50,193 nt of DNA from a virus, in the IMG/VR virus record IMGVR_UViG_3300047470_000529, positions 1-50,193 of that record. One strand, given 5' to 3'. The stretch's first letter is position 1. Every line of letters begins with the position of its first letter. The notes beneath the pieces are model-generated. The model did not search any database and was not told the DNA's origin. It was given only the letters and a program-made list of their open reading frames with translations. The translations under genes and the position numbers were made by a program. This document shows, piece after piece, positions 1 through 6,691 of the stretch.

Positions 1-411
1 TCAGGCGCCAAACCCGCCGTCGATCGTGTGCATCGCGCCTGAGACGGCGCCCGCTTCGGGTCCTGCGAGATAGGCGACCATCCCGGCGACCTCCTCCGGC
101 CGCACGTGGCGCTTGATCGCCATGAAACTGCGCATGAAGTCGCTCATCGGGCCGTCGCCGGGGTTCATGTCGGTGTCGGTCGGTCCGGGCTGGACGGTGT
201 TGACGGTGATGCCCCTCGCGCCGAAATCGCGGGCGAGGCCGCGGGTCAGCCCCTGGATCGCGGATTTGCTGAGCGCATAGGCCGCGCCGCCTTCGAACGG
301 GATGCGGTCGCCGTTGGTCGAGCCGATGAAGATGATCCGGCCGTCGTCGGGCATGAGCCGGGCCGCTTCCACGGCCGCATGGTAAGGCGCGCGGATGTTG
401 ATGTCGAACAC
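1..411 (-). pseudogene. SDR-family oxidoreductase, C-terminal half only, interrupted by the prophage
   Basis: The 136 residues match the second half of a classical short-chain dehydrogenase: the catalytic Ser region (FIGST), the YxxxK pair (YALSK), the PG motif after it (VQPGPTDTDM) and the C-terminal GAMHTIDGG motif. The N-terminal NAD(P)-binding TGxxxGxG half is missing; the family is usually about 245 residues. The first possible start (GTG at 411) sits in the middle of the fold. Upstream in frame the sequence stops looking like an SDR and reaches a stop at 481-483. I infer that the missing half lies beyond the integrase and that phage integration split the gene. Confidence 0.8.
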
Positions 412-436
412 CGTATAGTGCTGACAACCTGGGCTT

Positions 437-476
437 TTGAGCGGCTTGATAGGAAAACCATTCCTATTTCGCTCAA
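437..476. repeat. Imperfect 40-bp palindrome next to the attL side
   Basis: Outer arms TTGAGCG (437-443) and CGCTCAA (470-476) and inner arms TAGGAA (450-455) and TTCCTA (461-466) are perfect inverted repeats. They are separated by a 6/3-nt internal loop and a 5-nt spacer. The element lies in the 157-bp non-coding stretch between the broken SDR gene and the first plus-strand phage gene. It could be an integrase or excisionase binding site in the attachment arm, an operator, or a hairpin. The inner arms recur as a perfect palindrome at 39410-39423. Confidence 0.5.
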
Positions 477-568
477 TAGCTTAGCGTTTGTCGGGAAAAC
501 CCCGAACGGCCCAGCAGGGTGGTGGAACACCGCGCCGGGCCTGACATCCACACGCACGGAGATGCGCC

Positions 569-1627
569 ATGGCTGCTAACTCGAAAATAGAATGGACGGA
601 CCACACGTTCAACCCTTGGATCGGCTGCACGAAGGTCGGTCCCGGCTGCGACAACTGCTATGCCCATGACCTCGCTACGGCGCGCCTCGGCGTGGAGTGG
701 GGACCGGGTGCCGAGCGCAGGCATACCGCCGCCTCAACGTGGAAGCAGCCGCGAGCATGGAACCGCAAGGCCGAGGCCGCAGGCATTCGCTACCGCGTCT
801 TCTGCGCATCGCTGGCCGACGTGTTCGACAACGAAGTGCCTGCCGAGTGGCGGGCCGAGTTGTTCCAGCTGATCCGCGAGACGCCGCACCTCGACTGGCT
901 GCTGGTGACGAAGCGCATCGGCAACGCTGCGAAGATGGCTGCGGCTGCGGGCGGCTTCCCCGGCAATGTCTGGCTAGGCGCTACGATCGTGAACCAGATG
1001 GAGGCTGATCGGGATATCCCGAAGCTGCTCTGGACCGATGGCCCCGCAGTCCGCTTCCTTTCCATGGAACCGCTTTTGGGCCCGGTCGATCTGACATCGA
1101 TCGCGGCCCCGCGAGAGCCGGATGAGCCAGACTTAGACATCAACTGGCGTTTCGATGCGCTTGAGGTTGGCGACTACTATTGGTTCGATGGAGAACATGG
1201 CCAGCCGGGCGACTGCGGCGACGGCCCATATCGTGATCATCGCATAGATTGGGTGATTGCTGGCGGCGAGAGCGGCCCGCGTGCGCGCCCATCCCATCCC
1301 GATTGGTACCGATCCCTGCGCGACCAGTGCGCGGCGGCGACGATACGTGGTGATGATGATCCCGTGCCTTTCCTCTTCAAGCAGTGGGGCGAGCACTTGG
1401 CTGTCTTCGATCGTGACGCAGAAGACCCGGATTGGCGGGATTGTAGCCGCTGGGGGCACGAACGACCGAAAGGCCGCTGGTGGAATCTAGCGGGCGGCAC
1501 CGGCTTTCACGGCGACCGTGTCGTCTACGTCGACCGGGTCGGCAAGAAGCTGGCAGGCCGCCTGCTCGATGGCGTCCAGCATGACGGCTACCCCCGCCTC
1601 CGCGCAGCCGGGGAGCGCGGCGCATGA
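569..1627 (+). CDS. DUF5131 / phage Gp37-Gp68 family protein
   Basis: 352 residues. The N-terminus has the family's three-cysteine signature GCTKVGPGCDNCYA (Cys20, Cys27, Cys30) after a KIEWTDHTFNPW block. Further blocks typical of the family follow (FCASLADVFD; WLLVTKR; WLGATI; RFLSMEPLLG; WVIAGGESGPRARP; PFLFKQWGE). The Cys pattern and barrel-like blocks recall radical-SAM enzymes, but the biochemical role is not established. The ATG at 569 has GGAG 8 nt upstream. It is the first gene of a 14-gene overlapping operon and overlaps the SLOG gene by 4 nt (ATGA), so the two are probably translationally coupled. Confidence 0.9.
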   Translation: MAANSKIEWTDHTFNPWIGCTKVGPGCDNCYAHDLATARLGVEWGPGAERRHTAASTWKQPRAWNRKAEAAGIRYRVFCASLADVFDNEVPAEWRAELFQLIRETPHLDWLLVTKRIGNAAKMAAAAGGFPGNVWLGATIVNQMEADRDIPKLLWTDGPAVRFLSMEPLLGPVDLTSIAAPREPDEPDLDINWRFDALEVGDYYWFDGEHGQPGDCGDGPYRDHRIDWVIAGGESGPRARPSHPDWYRSLRDQCAAATIRGDDDPVPFLFKQWGEHLAVFDRDAEDPDWRDCSRWGHERPKGRWWNLAGGTGFHGDRVVYVDRVGKKLAGRLLDGVQHDGYPRLRAAGERGA

Positions 1628-1986
1628 GCAGTCAACGCATCCTCGTCACAGGCGGCCGGAACTACGACGATCAAGCCATGCTGTTCGGCGCTCTCGACAT
1701 GCAGGCCGAGCAATCTGCCATCGCCTACATCATCCAAGGCGGCGCGGACGGCGCTGATAGACTGGCCCGCCTTTGGTGTCACTCGCGGATGGTTCGGTAC
1801 GACAACTACCCCGCTGACTGGAAAACCCACGGCAAGGCCGCAGGGCCGATTCGCAACCAGCAGATGATCGACGAGGGCAAGCCGACGATGGTGTTCGCCT
1901 TCCCCGGTGGTCGCGGGACCGCCGACATGGTGCGCCGCGCGAAGGTTGCGGGCATCCCGGTCCATCATTTCGGAGAAGCAGCATGA
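1624..1986 (+). CDS. DUF2493 / YspA-like SLOG-family protein
   Basis: 120 residues with three SLOG landmarks: an N-terminal nucleotide-binding loop (RILVTGGRNYDD, about 5-16), the GGADGADRLA motif (about 39-48) and GPIRNQQMID (about 74-83). SLOG domains bind nucleotides or nucleotide-derived ligands, and some act in conflict systems. The substrate here is unknown. It starts in the ATGA overlap with the DUF5131 gene and ends overlapping the next gene, so the pair forms a unit at the head of the operon. Confidence 0.88.
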   Translation: MSSQRILVTGGRNYDDQAMLFGALDMQAEQSAIAYIIQGGADGADRLARLWCHSRMVRYDNYPADWKTHGKAAGPIRNQQMIDEGKPTMVFAFPGGRGTADMVRRAKVAGIPVHHFGEAA

Positions 1987-2486
1987 CCCCCAAAACCCCC
2001 AAACCCGATTCCAACGAAAGCCAGGGGGGAGTGTTGCTTGCGCTGGCGGCGAGGTGTGAGGTGGCGACGGGCGCTGATCGCGAGTTGGATGCCCGTATTT
2101 GGTGTGAGGTCGGAAACGATCTTGGCTACGACGACCCGCCGCAAAGGCATCGCCTCATGCGCCCTTTGCAACCACGCATCTGCATCATGGGGCGCTGGCT
2201 CGGGTCTGCTCTCGACAAGTACCCGGAGGATATTGAGGGGGTGGCCTATAACTGGCGCGTGCCGAAGTTCACCACCTCCCTCGATGCTGCGCTGACGCTG
2301 GTTCCCGCTGGAATGCAATGGAACTACGACAGCCACTACGGGATGGCGCGGATCTTCCACTATTGGGATGGCCACGAAGGCCCTGAATGCAGCGAATACG
2401 GTGCGGAAGGCTCAACCCCCGCCCTAGCTCTAACCGCCGCCTCCCTCCGCGCCCGCAGCCTTTCCGGGGAGGGCGGGCGAGCATGA
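1983..2486 (+). CDS. Phage ABA-sandwich domain protein
   Basis: 167 residues. The N-terminal RCEVATGADRELDARI block, the TSLDAALTLVPAG block (about 98-110) and the C-terminal TPALALTAASLRAR block are the recurring signature of small phage proteins carrying the 'ABA sandwich' domain. Their function is unknown. The gene is ATGA-coupled to the SLOG gene. Confidence 0.75.
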   Translation: MTPKTPKPDSNESQGGVLLALAARCEVATGADRELDARIWCEVGNDLGYDDPPQRHRLMRPLQPRICIMGRWLGSALDKYPEDIEGVAYNWRVPKFTTSLDAALTLVPAGMQWNYDSHYGMARIFHYWDGHEGPECSEYGAEGSTPALALTAASLRARSLSGEGGRA

Positions 2487-2743
2487 GCATGTTTGGCAAC
2501 CCTCTTGGCATGATTAACGGCCTGCGGATCGTGGATAGCGAAGTGATCGGCGACCCATACGAGGACTGGTCGCAGGTTCGTTCGCCAGCGCGGGCTAGAC
2601 GCAGGCGCCGGAAGCATCCGCAGCGCATCGTCACCCGCTATCGGGCGAACGGCAAGGCCTACCACGATGTGAACCAGAACTGCGTCTACATGCACCCGCA
2701 TGATCGGATGAAGCTGGAACGGACGATAAGGGAACAACCATGA
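2483..2743 (+). CDS. Small basic phage protein, function unknown
   Basis: 86 residues from the ATG at 2483 (ATGA overlap). The middle carries an Arg/Lys-rich run (RARRRRRKHPQR) and the C-terminus has a short predicted-strand block ending at HPHDRMKLERTI. Nucleic-acid binding is possible from charge alone. An upstream in-frame ATG exists but lies inside the previous gene. Confidence 0.65.
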   Translation: MSMFGNPLGMINGLRIVDSEVIGDPYEDWSQVRSPARARRRRRKHPQRIVTRYRANGKAYHDVNQNCVYMHPHDRMKLERTIREQP

Positions 2744-2982
2744 CCCCCAACCGATCCCCAACGGTGGAGCAGATAGCGGGGCGGCTGACGAAGGCGCAGC
2801 GGGAATGCTTCTCGCGCGGCACGGATTTGGGGTGCGTCGCTCGCTCTTTCTCGACGGCGGAAACGCTGATCTCAAAGGGCCTCGCTTGGCGAGAATATGA
2901 CTTCCAGCCCCGAACTTTAGATTGGACTCCGCTCGGAATGCAGGTCCGCGCCCACCTACTCTCGGAGACGAACGATGGATGA
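2740..2982 (+). CDS. Hypothetical protein, possible winged-helix fold
   Basis: 80 residues, ATGA-coupled to the gene before it. The pattern LTKAQRECFSRG followed by TAETLISKGLAW and a short hairpin ending in TPLGMQVRAHL looks like a small winged-helix DNA-binding domain. This is a fold-level guess. Confidence 0.6.
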   Translation: MTPNRSPTVEQIAGRLTKAQRECFSRGTDLGCVARSFSTAETLISKGLAWREYDFQPRTLDWTPLGMQVRAHLLSETNDG

Positions 2983-3373
2983 CAAGCTGAACGTCGAGAG
3001 GCTGCGGGAGTTGGATGCTGCGGCGACGGCGGGGCCTTGGGCATATCGACCTGAACTGCATGACGACTGGGGTGTCGTTCGCGCCGGACGGTTTTGGATA
3101 TGCCAGGCCAAAGACCCCGCCGTTTGCACTGACGAACAGTTATCCGAGCACCGCGCCGCGAAAACGGACCCGTGGCAGGGCAATGCTGAACTGATCCCGT
3201 TTCTCCGCAACGCCGTGCCCGCCATCCTCGCAATGGCAGAGGGCAATGCGCGACTGCGGGAGGCGTTGGAGCGGTGCCGGGCGATTGTCCAGCAGCACAA
3301 CCACCGGCAGAACGAAAAGGTCGAGGATGTCGTGCACATCGTCAATCGCGTGCTTGGGGAACCTCAGTCATGA
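2975..3373 (+). CDS. Ead/Ea22-like phage protein
   Basis: 132 residues. It carries the LRELDAAATAGPW motif (about 10-22) seen in many early accessory phage proteins of the Ead/Ea22 type, then FLRNAVPAILAMAE (about 74-87) and a C-terminal coiled-coil-prone helix. Function is not known. It overlaps its neighbours by 4-8 nt within the accessory operon. Confidence 0.65.
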   Translation: MDDKLNVERLRELDAAATAGPWAYRPELHDDWGVVRAGRFWICQAKDPAVCTDEQLSEHRAAKTDPWQGNAELIPFLRNAVPAILAMAEGNARLREALERCRAIVQQHNHRQNEKVEDVVHIVNRVLGEPQS

Positions 3374-3708
3374 CCAAGGACGAAGCTATCACTCTCGCCG
3401 ACAACTGGTTGCATCGCAGTGGATGGGAAGGCCGAACCGATGTGGAGGACGCGGTTCGCCAGTTCGTTTTCGAACGGCCCGATACCTCTGCGGGATGGGA
3501 AGCTGCGTGTCGCGAAACGATCCTGGCATCGGCAGAGGATCGTGATCGGGCTATCGCTCTTGCTGGGCTGCTCGGCAAGGCGCGGGAGTACGTGACGGAC
3601 GCTCTTGAAGCGCATGAGCATTCCGATGGCCGCAGCTTGCTGGTGAAGATCGACGCAGCGCTTGCGCCGTATGAGGGCCACTGCGCCCTCGGAAAGGAAC
3701 GCCCATGA
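3370..3708 (+). CDS. Hypothetical protein
   Basis: 112 residues from the ATG at 3370, which overlaps the preceding stop (ATGA). It is predicted mostly helical, with the block RDRAIALAGLLGKAREYVTD near the centre. I see no recognisable catalytic motif. Longer in-frame starts would sit inside the previous gene. Confidence 0.6.
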   Translation: MTKDEAITLADNWLHRSGWEGRTDVEDAVRQFVFERPDTSAGWEAACRETILASAEDRDRAIALAGLLGKAREYVTDALEAHEHSDGRSLLVKIDAALAPYEGHCALGKERP

Positions 3709-4310
3709 CTAACCCGGAAACCGCAGGGGTGGAGGCGGTGGCTTATCTCAAGCACTGGTGGGCGGACGGCGATCAACCGCGTTGCCGAGTTGACCTGACA
3801 GAGATCAACGAGCCGTGGCTTGACGCCCTGAATCCGACGATCACCCCCCTCTACGCCCACCCTCCTGCCCCGGATCATGCAAATTGCGCGGTGGGGGAGA
3901 CGTTGAAAGCGCTAGTCACAGCCGTGACATATGCCGATCCGCCGAAACTTTTTAACGGTGTTTTGTGCCACGAAGCACGGGTGCCCGTCGAATTTATCAA
4001 CGAAGCCCGCGCCGCCATAGCCGCAATGCCCACCCCCGACGCCATCAGGGCCGAGCGAGATACCGCAATCAGAGCGCGTGATGACCACTTCCGCAATAGC
4101 CAAAGGTTGGCGGCTCGATGCGTTGAAGCCGAGGATGCTGTTCGCGCCATCAGGGCCGAGACGACGGCGCGGGTGGTGGCTGAGGAACGCGAACAATGTG
4201 CAGTGACTGCAGAAAATTACCCGCTCGGGCGCATGATCCATTTGCGCAGCATGTGTAACAACATCGCGGCCGCCATCCGGAGCCGCCCGAGTATGTCGGG
4301 AGGCGCATGA
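3705..4310 (+). CDS. Hypothetical protein with C-terminal coiled coil
   Basis: 201 residues. The N-terminal part ends in TPLYAHPPAP, a linker seen in many phage early proteins. It is followed by a long charged helix (about 100-180) rich in Arg/Glu/Ala. No catalytic motif is visible. ATGA overlaps join it to both neighbours. Confidence 0.6.
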   Translation: MTNPETAGVEAVAYLKHWWADGDQPRCRVDLTEINEPWLDALNPTITPLYAHPPAPDHANCAVGETLKALVTAVTYADPPKLFNGVLCHEARVPVEFINEARAAIAAMPTPDAIRAERDTAIRARDDHFRNSQRLAARCVEAEDAVRAIRAETTARVVAEEREQCAVTAENYPLGRMIHLRSMCNNIAAAIRSRPSMSGGA

Positions 4311-4525
4311 TGGATATCGAACCGATGATCGCCAAACAGCACGCGGCATGGCCGAACGCCATCAAGGGCGCTGAGAGCGGCAATCCTTACGCGACGCTCT
4401 GCCAGCACTGCTACGGCAGGCATATGCCGCCCCGAGACGACCTGTGCCCGACGCTCAACTTGAGTGGACAGGAATCAAAGTACGGCTCTGCGGTGAGGGA
4501 CCACCTGACGGGAGGCGGGGAATGA
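4307..4525 (+). CDS. Small Cys/His protein, possible zinc ribbon
   Basis: 72 residues with a CQHCYGRH pair (Cys32, Cys35) and a further Cys47. It may bind a metal, but only three Cys and a few His are present. It could start at 4307 or 4310 (ATGATG). Confidence 0.55.
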   Translation: MMDIEPMIAKQHAAWPNAIKGAESGNPYATLCQHCYGRHMPPRDDLCPTLNLSGQESKYGSAVRDHLTGGGE

Positions 4526-4716
4526 TCCACTTCACCCTCGAAATGGATGAGGCTTTGCGGGGCGCTCATTATGCTGGCCTTACCCTAAAAGAAACAGGCG
4601 AGATCGTCGGCGTCAGCGATGAAGTGATCAGCCGGCGCAAGCGAGAGCTAAGCCTTGCCCCACTTCGCCCATGGGCAAAGCAACGCGCCCTCAACCCCAG
4701 CGCCAGGAGCGAGTGA
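4522..4716 (+). CDS. Small helix-turn-helix-like protein
   Basis: 64 residues from the ATG at 4522 (ATGA overlap). The segment AGLTLKETGEIVGVSDEVISRRKREL (about 16-41) has the spacing and hydrophobic pattern of a helix-turn-helix. It may bind DNA. The target is unknown. Confidence 0.6.
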   Translation: MIHFTLEMDEALRGAHYAGLTLKETGEIVGVSDEVISRRKRELSLAPLRPWAKQRALNPSARSE

Positions 4717-4895
4717 TGGGCAAGGAACTAGACGATGCGATCGAACGGGCCCGCGCCCACGTTGCCGCTATGACACCCGAGGAATATCGCGCAATGCTCG
4801 ACAGGCAGCGCGAAAGCTGGGTCAGGGCTATGGCACCCTGCGAGCACGGCAATCCTGATTTCGAACAGTGCGGGCAATGCCGGGGGAGCGAGTGA
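4716..4895 (+). CDS. Small protein with C-terminal CxxC-type motif
   Basis: 59 residues; TGATG junctions at both ends. It has a helical N-terminus followed by CEHGNPDFEQCGQC, a Cys/His cluster that could bind zinc. Confidence 0.55.
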   Translation: MGKELDDAIERARAHVAAMTPEEYRAMLDRQRESWVRAMAPCEHGNPDFEQCGQCRGSE

Positions 4896-5014
4896 TGCGG
4901 ATACTCTGTGCAATGGCCCATAAATGGGGCCGCTGGGACTGGTGGTTTCCTTTCGGTGAGAGGCAGGCTCGGCACTGTCTGCGCTGCAAAATCATCCAGG
5001 TGAGGAACATGTGA
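4895..5014 (+). CDS. 39-residue Trp-rich small protein
   Basis: A short ORF that fills the gap between two genes exactly, with TGATG junctions on both sides. The product is Trp-rich at its centre (KWGRWDWWFPFG) and has a C-terminal CLRC pair. The fit to the operon supports it being real. Function unknown. Confidence 0.5.
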   Translation: MRILCAMAHKWGRWDWWFPFGERQARHCLRCKIIQVRNM

Positions 5015-5277
5015 TGGAACTTCGCGAGGCCGTGGCAAAAGCCATACACGAATCTAACCGTATCGTCCCTTGGGATCAAACATCCCAGCAAGACCTCGCA
5101 TACGAGCGTGCCGACGCAGCCATTGCCGCCGTGCTGGATGCGCTGCGGGAGCCGAGCGAGGCGATGGTGGATATCGGCACCAAGTCCACGTTTACACCAG
5201 TAGACGAACAGGATGCAGAACTCGTCTGGTCTAACATGCTCGCCGCCTTCCGCGCCGAAGCGCTGGGGGAGGGGTGA
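5014..5277 (+). CDS. Hypothetical protein
   Basis: 87 residues from the ATG at 5014, which overlaps the preceding stop by one base. It resembles small phage early proteins with an AAIAAVLDALREPSEAMV block (about 35-52). Function unknown. Confidence 0.6.
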   Translation: MELREAVAKAIHESNRIVPWDQTSQQDLAYERADAAIAAVLDALREPSEAMVDIGTKSTFTPVDEQDAELVWSNMLAAFRAEALGEG

Positions 5278-5661
5278 ATGCGTCAATTCACCACTCTGCC
5301 ACCTGAGGAAATCGAACGCCGCCGCCTTTTGTCGATCGGTGTCCTCAAGGAGCAATCCAAGGATGATTGGCAGCGGTGGTATCAGAAGCGCTGCGATACG
5401 TTCTTCTGGAAGAATGGCCCTTGCTGTGCCGGATGCGATCATTGGGCGAGCGATGCAGGCGACATAGGCGAATGCACCTCTGCCCCGCCCGTTTCTGGCA
5501 CTCAGGTTCTCAGGAGCCTCGGCGCCGACTGGTGCACCTACACTCCGCCACCGGGGCAGCCGTTCACAAGTCGCGATCACAGGTGCGGCGCGTTTCAAGA
5601 CACGTTCGACTGGTCTACGCTGGATAGTGATTATCTGCGGGAGATCGGCGCGACCGTCTAG
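5278..5661 (+). CDS. Cys-rich hypothetical protein, last gene of the left operon
   Basis: 127 residues directly after the previous stop. Seven cysteines (CCAGC near 48-52, then GECTS, WCTY, RCGAF) suggest a metal or iron-sulfur site, but I recognise no family. It is followed by a promoter-like sequence and a structured-RNA candidate rather than an obvious terminator. Confidence 0.6.
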   Translation: MRQFTTLPPEEIERRRLLSIGVLKEQSKDDWQRWYQKRCDTFFWKNGPCCAGCDHWASDAGDIGECTSAPPVSGTQVLRSLGADWCTYTPPPGQPFTSRDHRCGAFQDTFDWSTLDSDYLREIGATV

Positions 5662-5663
5662 CC

Positions 5664-5692
5664 TTGCCGCCCGATTCGCGGGGTGGTAAATA
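5664..5692 (+). promoter_or_regulatory. Sigma-70-like promoter for the 5700-5833 RNA
   Basis: -35 TTGCCG (5664-5669), a 17-nt spacer, and -10 TAAATA (5687-5692). The expected start, 7-8 nt after the -10 box, falls at about 5700. That is the first base of the 9-bp closing stem of the RNA candidate. Confidence 0.55.
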
Positions 5693-5699
5693 AAGATCA

Positions 5700-5833
5700 C
5701 TGCGGGACCGGGAACGCTACCCCGTCATCAAGAACCGTCCGAGCCGGTAGCAGGCAACGAGGCGGCTAGCTGGAGGCAACGACCTGCAAAGTGGTGCAGG
5801 CGCCCATGGGTTCCGGTTGCGCACGTCCCGCAG
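5700..5833 (+). ncRNA. Candidate structured RNA of about 134 nt, closed by a 9-bp stem
   Basis: The ends pair perfectly: CTGCGGGAC (5700-5708) with GTCCCGCAG (5825-5833). Inside are GGAAC (5711-5715)/GTTCC (5810-5814), directly followed by GCTACC (5716-5721)/GGTAGC (5746-5751), and a hairpin CCTGCA (5783-5788)/TGCAGG (5795-5800). The octamer GGCAACGA occurs twice (5753-5760, 5775-5782) in the unpaired region. No convincing ORF spans it. It lies between the convergent left operon and the lysis genes. I do not recognise a known RNA family. Confidence 0.55.
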
Positions 5834-5838
5834 CAGCG

Positions 5839-5893
5839 CCCTCCTTGCAGGGAGGAACGTATCGGTCAGGGCCGCCGTAGCGCGAAAGGCCCT
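5839..5893. terminator. Two hairpins in the convergent gap, possible weak terminators
   Basis: CCCTCC (5839-5844)/GGGAGG (5850-5855) has a 5-nt loop. AGGGCC (5868-5873)/GGCCCT (5888-5893) has a 14-nt loop. Neither has a U-tract on either strand. They could still separate the plus-strand RNA and operon from the minus-strand lysis genes. Confidence 0.35.
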
Positions 5894-6431
5894 ACTTCTC
5901 AGCCAGCCCCTTAACCATCAGATCCTGCCCCCAATCGTAAGCCGAGCGAGCATACGCATAATCGGCATCACAAACCTTCAATGCGTCGGAGGACACCTCC
6001 ACTCGGGGCAAGGCGGCGGACTGAGCAGAAACCCCGGCAGCTTGACCGGAACCGGCGCGGGCGGAATCTGCGGCACAGGCTTTGGCCCGCACGCGATGGT
6101 CAGCAATGTAGCGCTCAAGGCCAGCGTTATCCGCCAGCAGCGCGTCGTGGGTCTTGTCGGCTTCACCTGCGATCTCCTGTGCGTCTTTGCGGGCCTTGGC
6201 GGCAACGGCTTGGGCGGCGGCGAACTTGCGGTCGTAGTCGGCGCGGTCGGCTTTCCTGCCGGTCTGTTCGGTGGAGAGCCTGTCGCGGTAGTCCGCCTTG
6301 CCGTGCCAGAGCCATACTGAGAGCAGCGCGAGGGCGATGCAGGCGGATGGCCAGGGGTTCGCGGTGATGGCGCTCCAGATGCGGGATAGGGCGGATTTGC
6401 CCCATGCCAGGATTGCGAGCGGAATTGTCAT
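5892..6431 (-). CDS. i-spanin (Rz-like)
   Basis: 179 residues: a cytoplasmic N-terminus, one transmembrane segment (about 26-42, ending LLSVWLW), and a long charged periplasmic coiled coil rich in Ala/Lys/Asp (about 55-115). This is the layout of inner-membrane spanins, which with Rz1 disrupt the outer membrane at the end of lysis. It is ATGA-coupled to the holin-like gene and carries the Rz1 ORF nested in another frame, which strongly supports the call. Confidence 0.85.
   Translation of the reverse strand: MTIPLAILAWGKSALSRIWSAITANPWPSACIALALLSVWLWHGKADYRDRLSTEQTGRKADRADYDRKFAAAQAVAAKARKDAQEIAGEADKTHDALLADNAGLERYIADHRVRAKACAADSARAGSGQAAGVSAQSAALPRVEVSSDALKVCDADYAYARSAYDWGQDLMVKGLAEK
5978..6166 (-). 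CDS. o-spanin (Rz1-like lipoprotein) nested inside Rz
   Basis: 62 residues in a different frame, wholly inside the Rz gene. I chose the GTG at 6166 because AGGAG lies 7 nt upstream and it gives a compact lipoprotein signal: a basic start, a hydrophobic LALSATLLTIA stretch, then Cys25. The mature part is very proline-rich (PKPVPQIPPAPVPVKLP), as in Rz1 proteins. Thr rather than Leu at lipobox -3 is unusual. It is expected to be an outer-membrane lipoprotein partnering Rz. Confidence 0.75.
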   Translation of the reverse strand: MKPTRPTTRCWRITLALSATLLTIACGPKPVPQIPPAPVPVKLPGFLLSPPPCPEWRCPPTH

Positions 6432-6691
6432 GGCTTCCTCGCATCCTCTGCGTGCTTCTCGACCAGCGACGCGTTGCGGTCAGCCAGTTCGCCGCCCGCC
6501 TTGGTCGCCTGGTAAGCCCAGCCCACCACGTCCTTGATGAAGGCCCCGACGACCAGCGTGCCGAGCGTCTTGAAATACTCGTTGCCGCGCAGATCGGGTA
6601 CGGCGGCTGTCAGCACGAAGACCATGCAGGTGAGACCGAAGACCCCCAGGCCGATCCAGCCTCGCGCGTCGGGCCAGCGGAGGGCGCTCAT
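6428..6691 (-). CDS. Holin-like membrane protein
   Basis: 87 residues with two predicted membrane segments (about 13-32 and 41-60) and a charged C-terminus. Position between endolysin and Rz, small size and ATGA overlaps on both sides fit a holin. The ATG at 6691 is the only start that avoids a large overlap with the endolysin gene. Confidence 0.7.
   Translation of the reverse strand: MSALRWPDARGWIGLGVFGLTCMVFVLTAAVPDLRGNEYFKTLGTLVVGAFIKDVVGWAYQATKAGGELADRNASLVEKHAEDARKP

Noticed and set aside
412-568. A tRNA gene as attachment site at the left end
   Set aside because: No cloverleaf can be drawn; the neighbouring host sequence is clearly an SDR gene.
5700-5833. Resemblance of the structured RNA to the small SRP RNA, tmRNA or a known riboswitch
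   Set aside because: The conserved SRP loop, tmRNA tRNA-like ends and the riboswitch cores I know are not present; I leave it unassigned.
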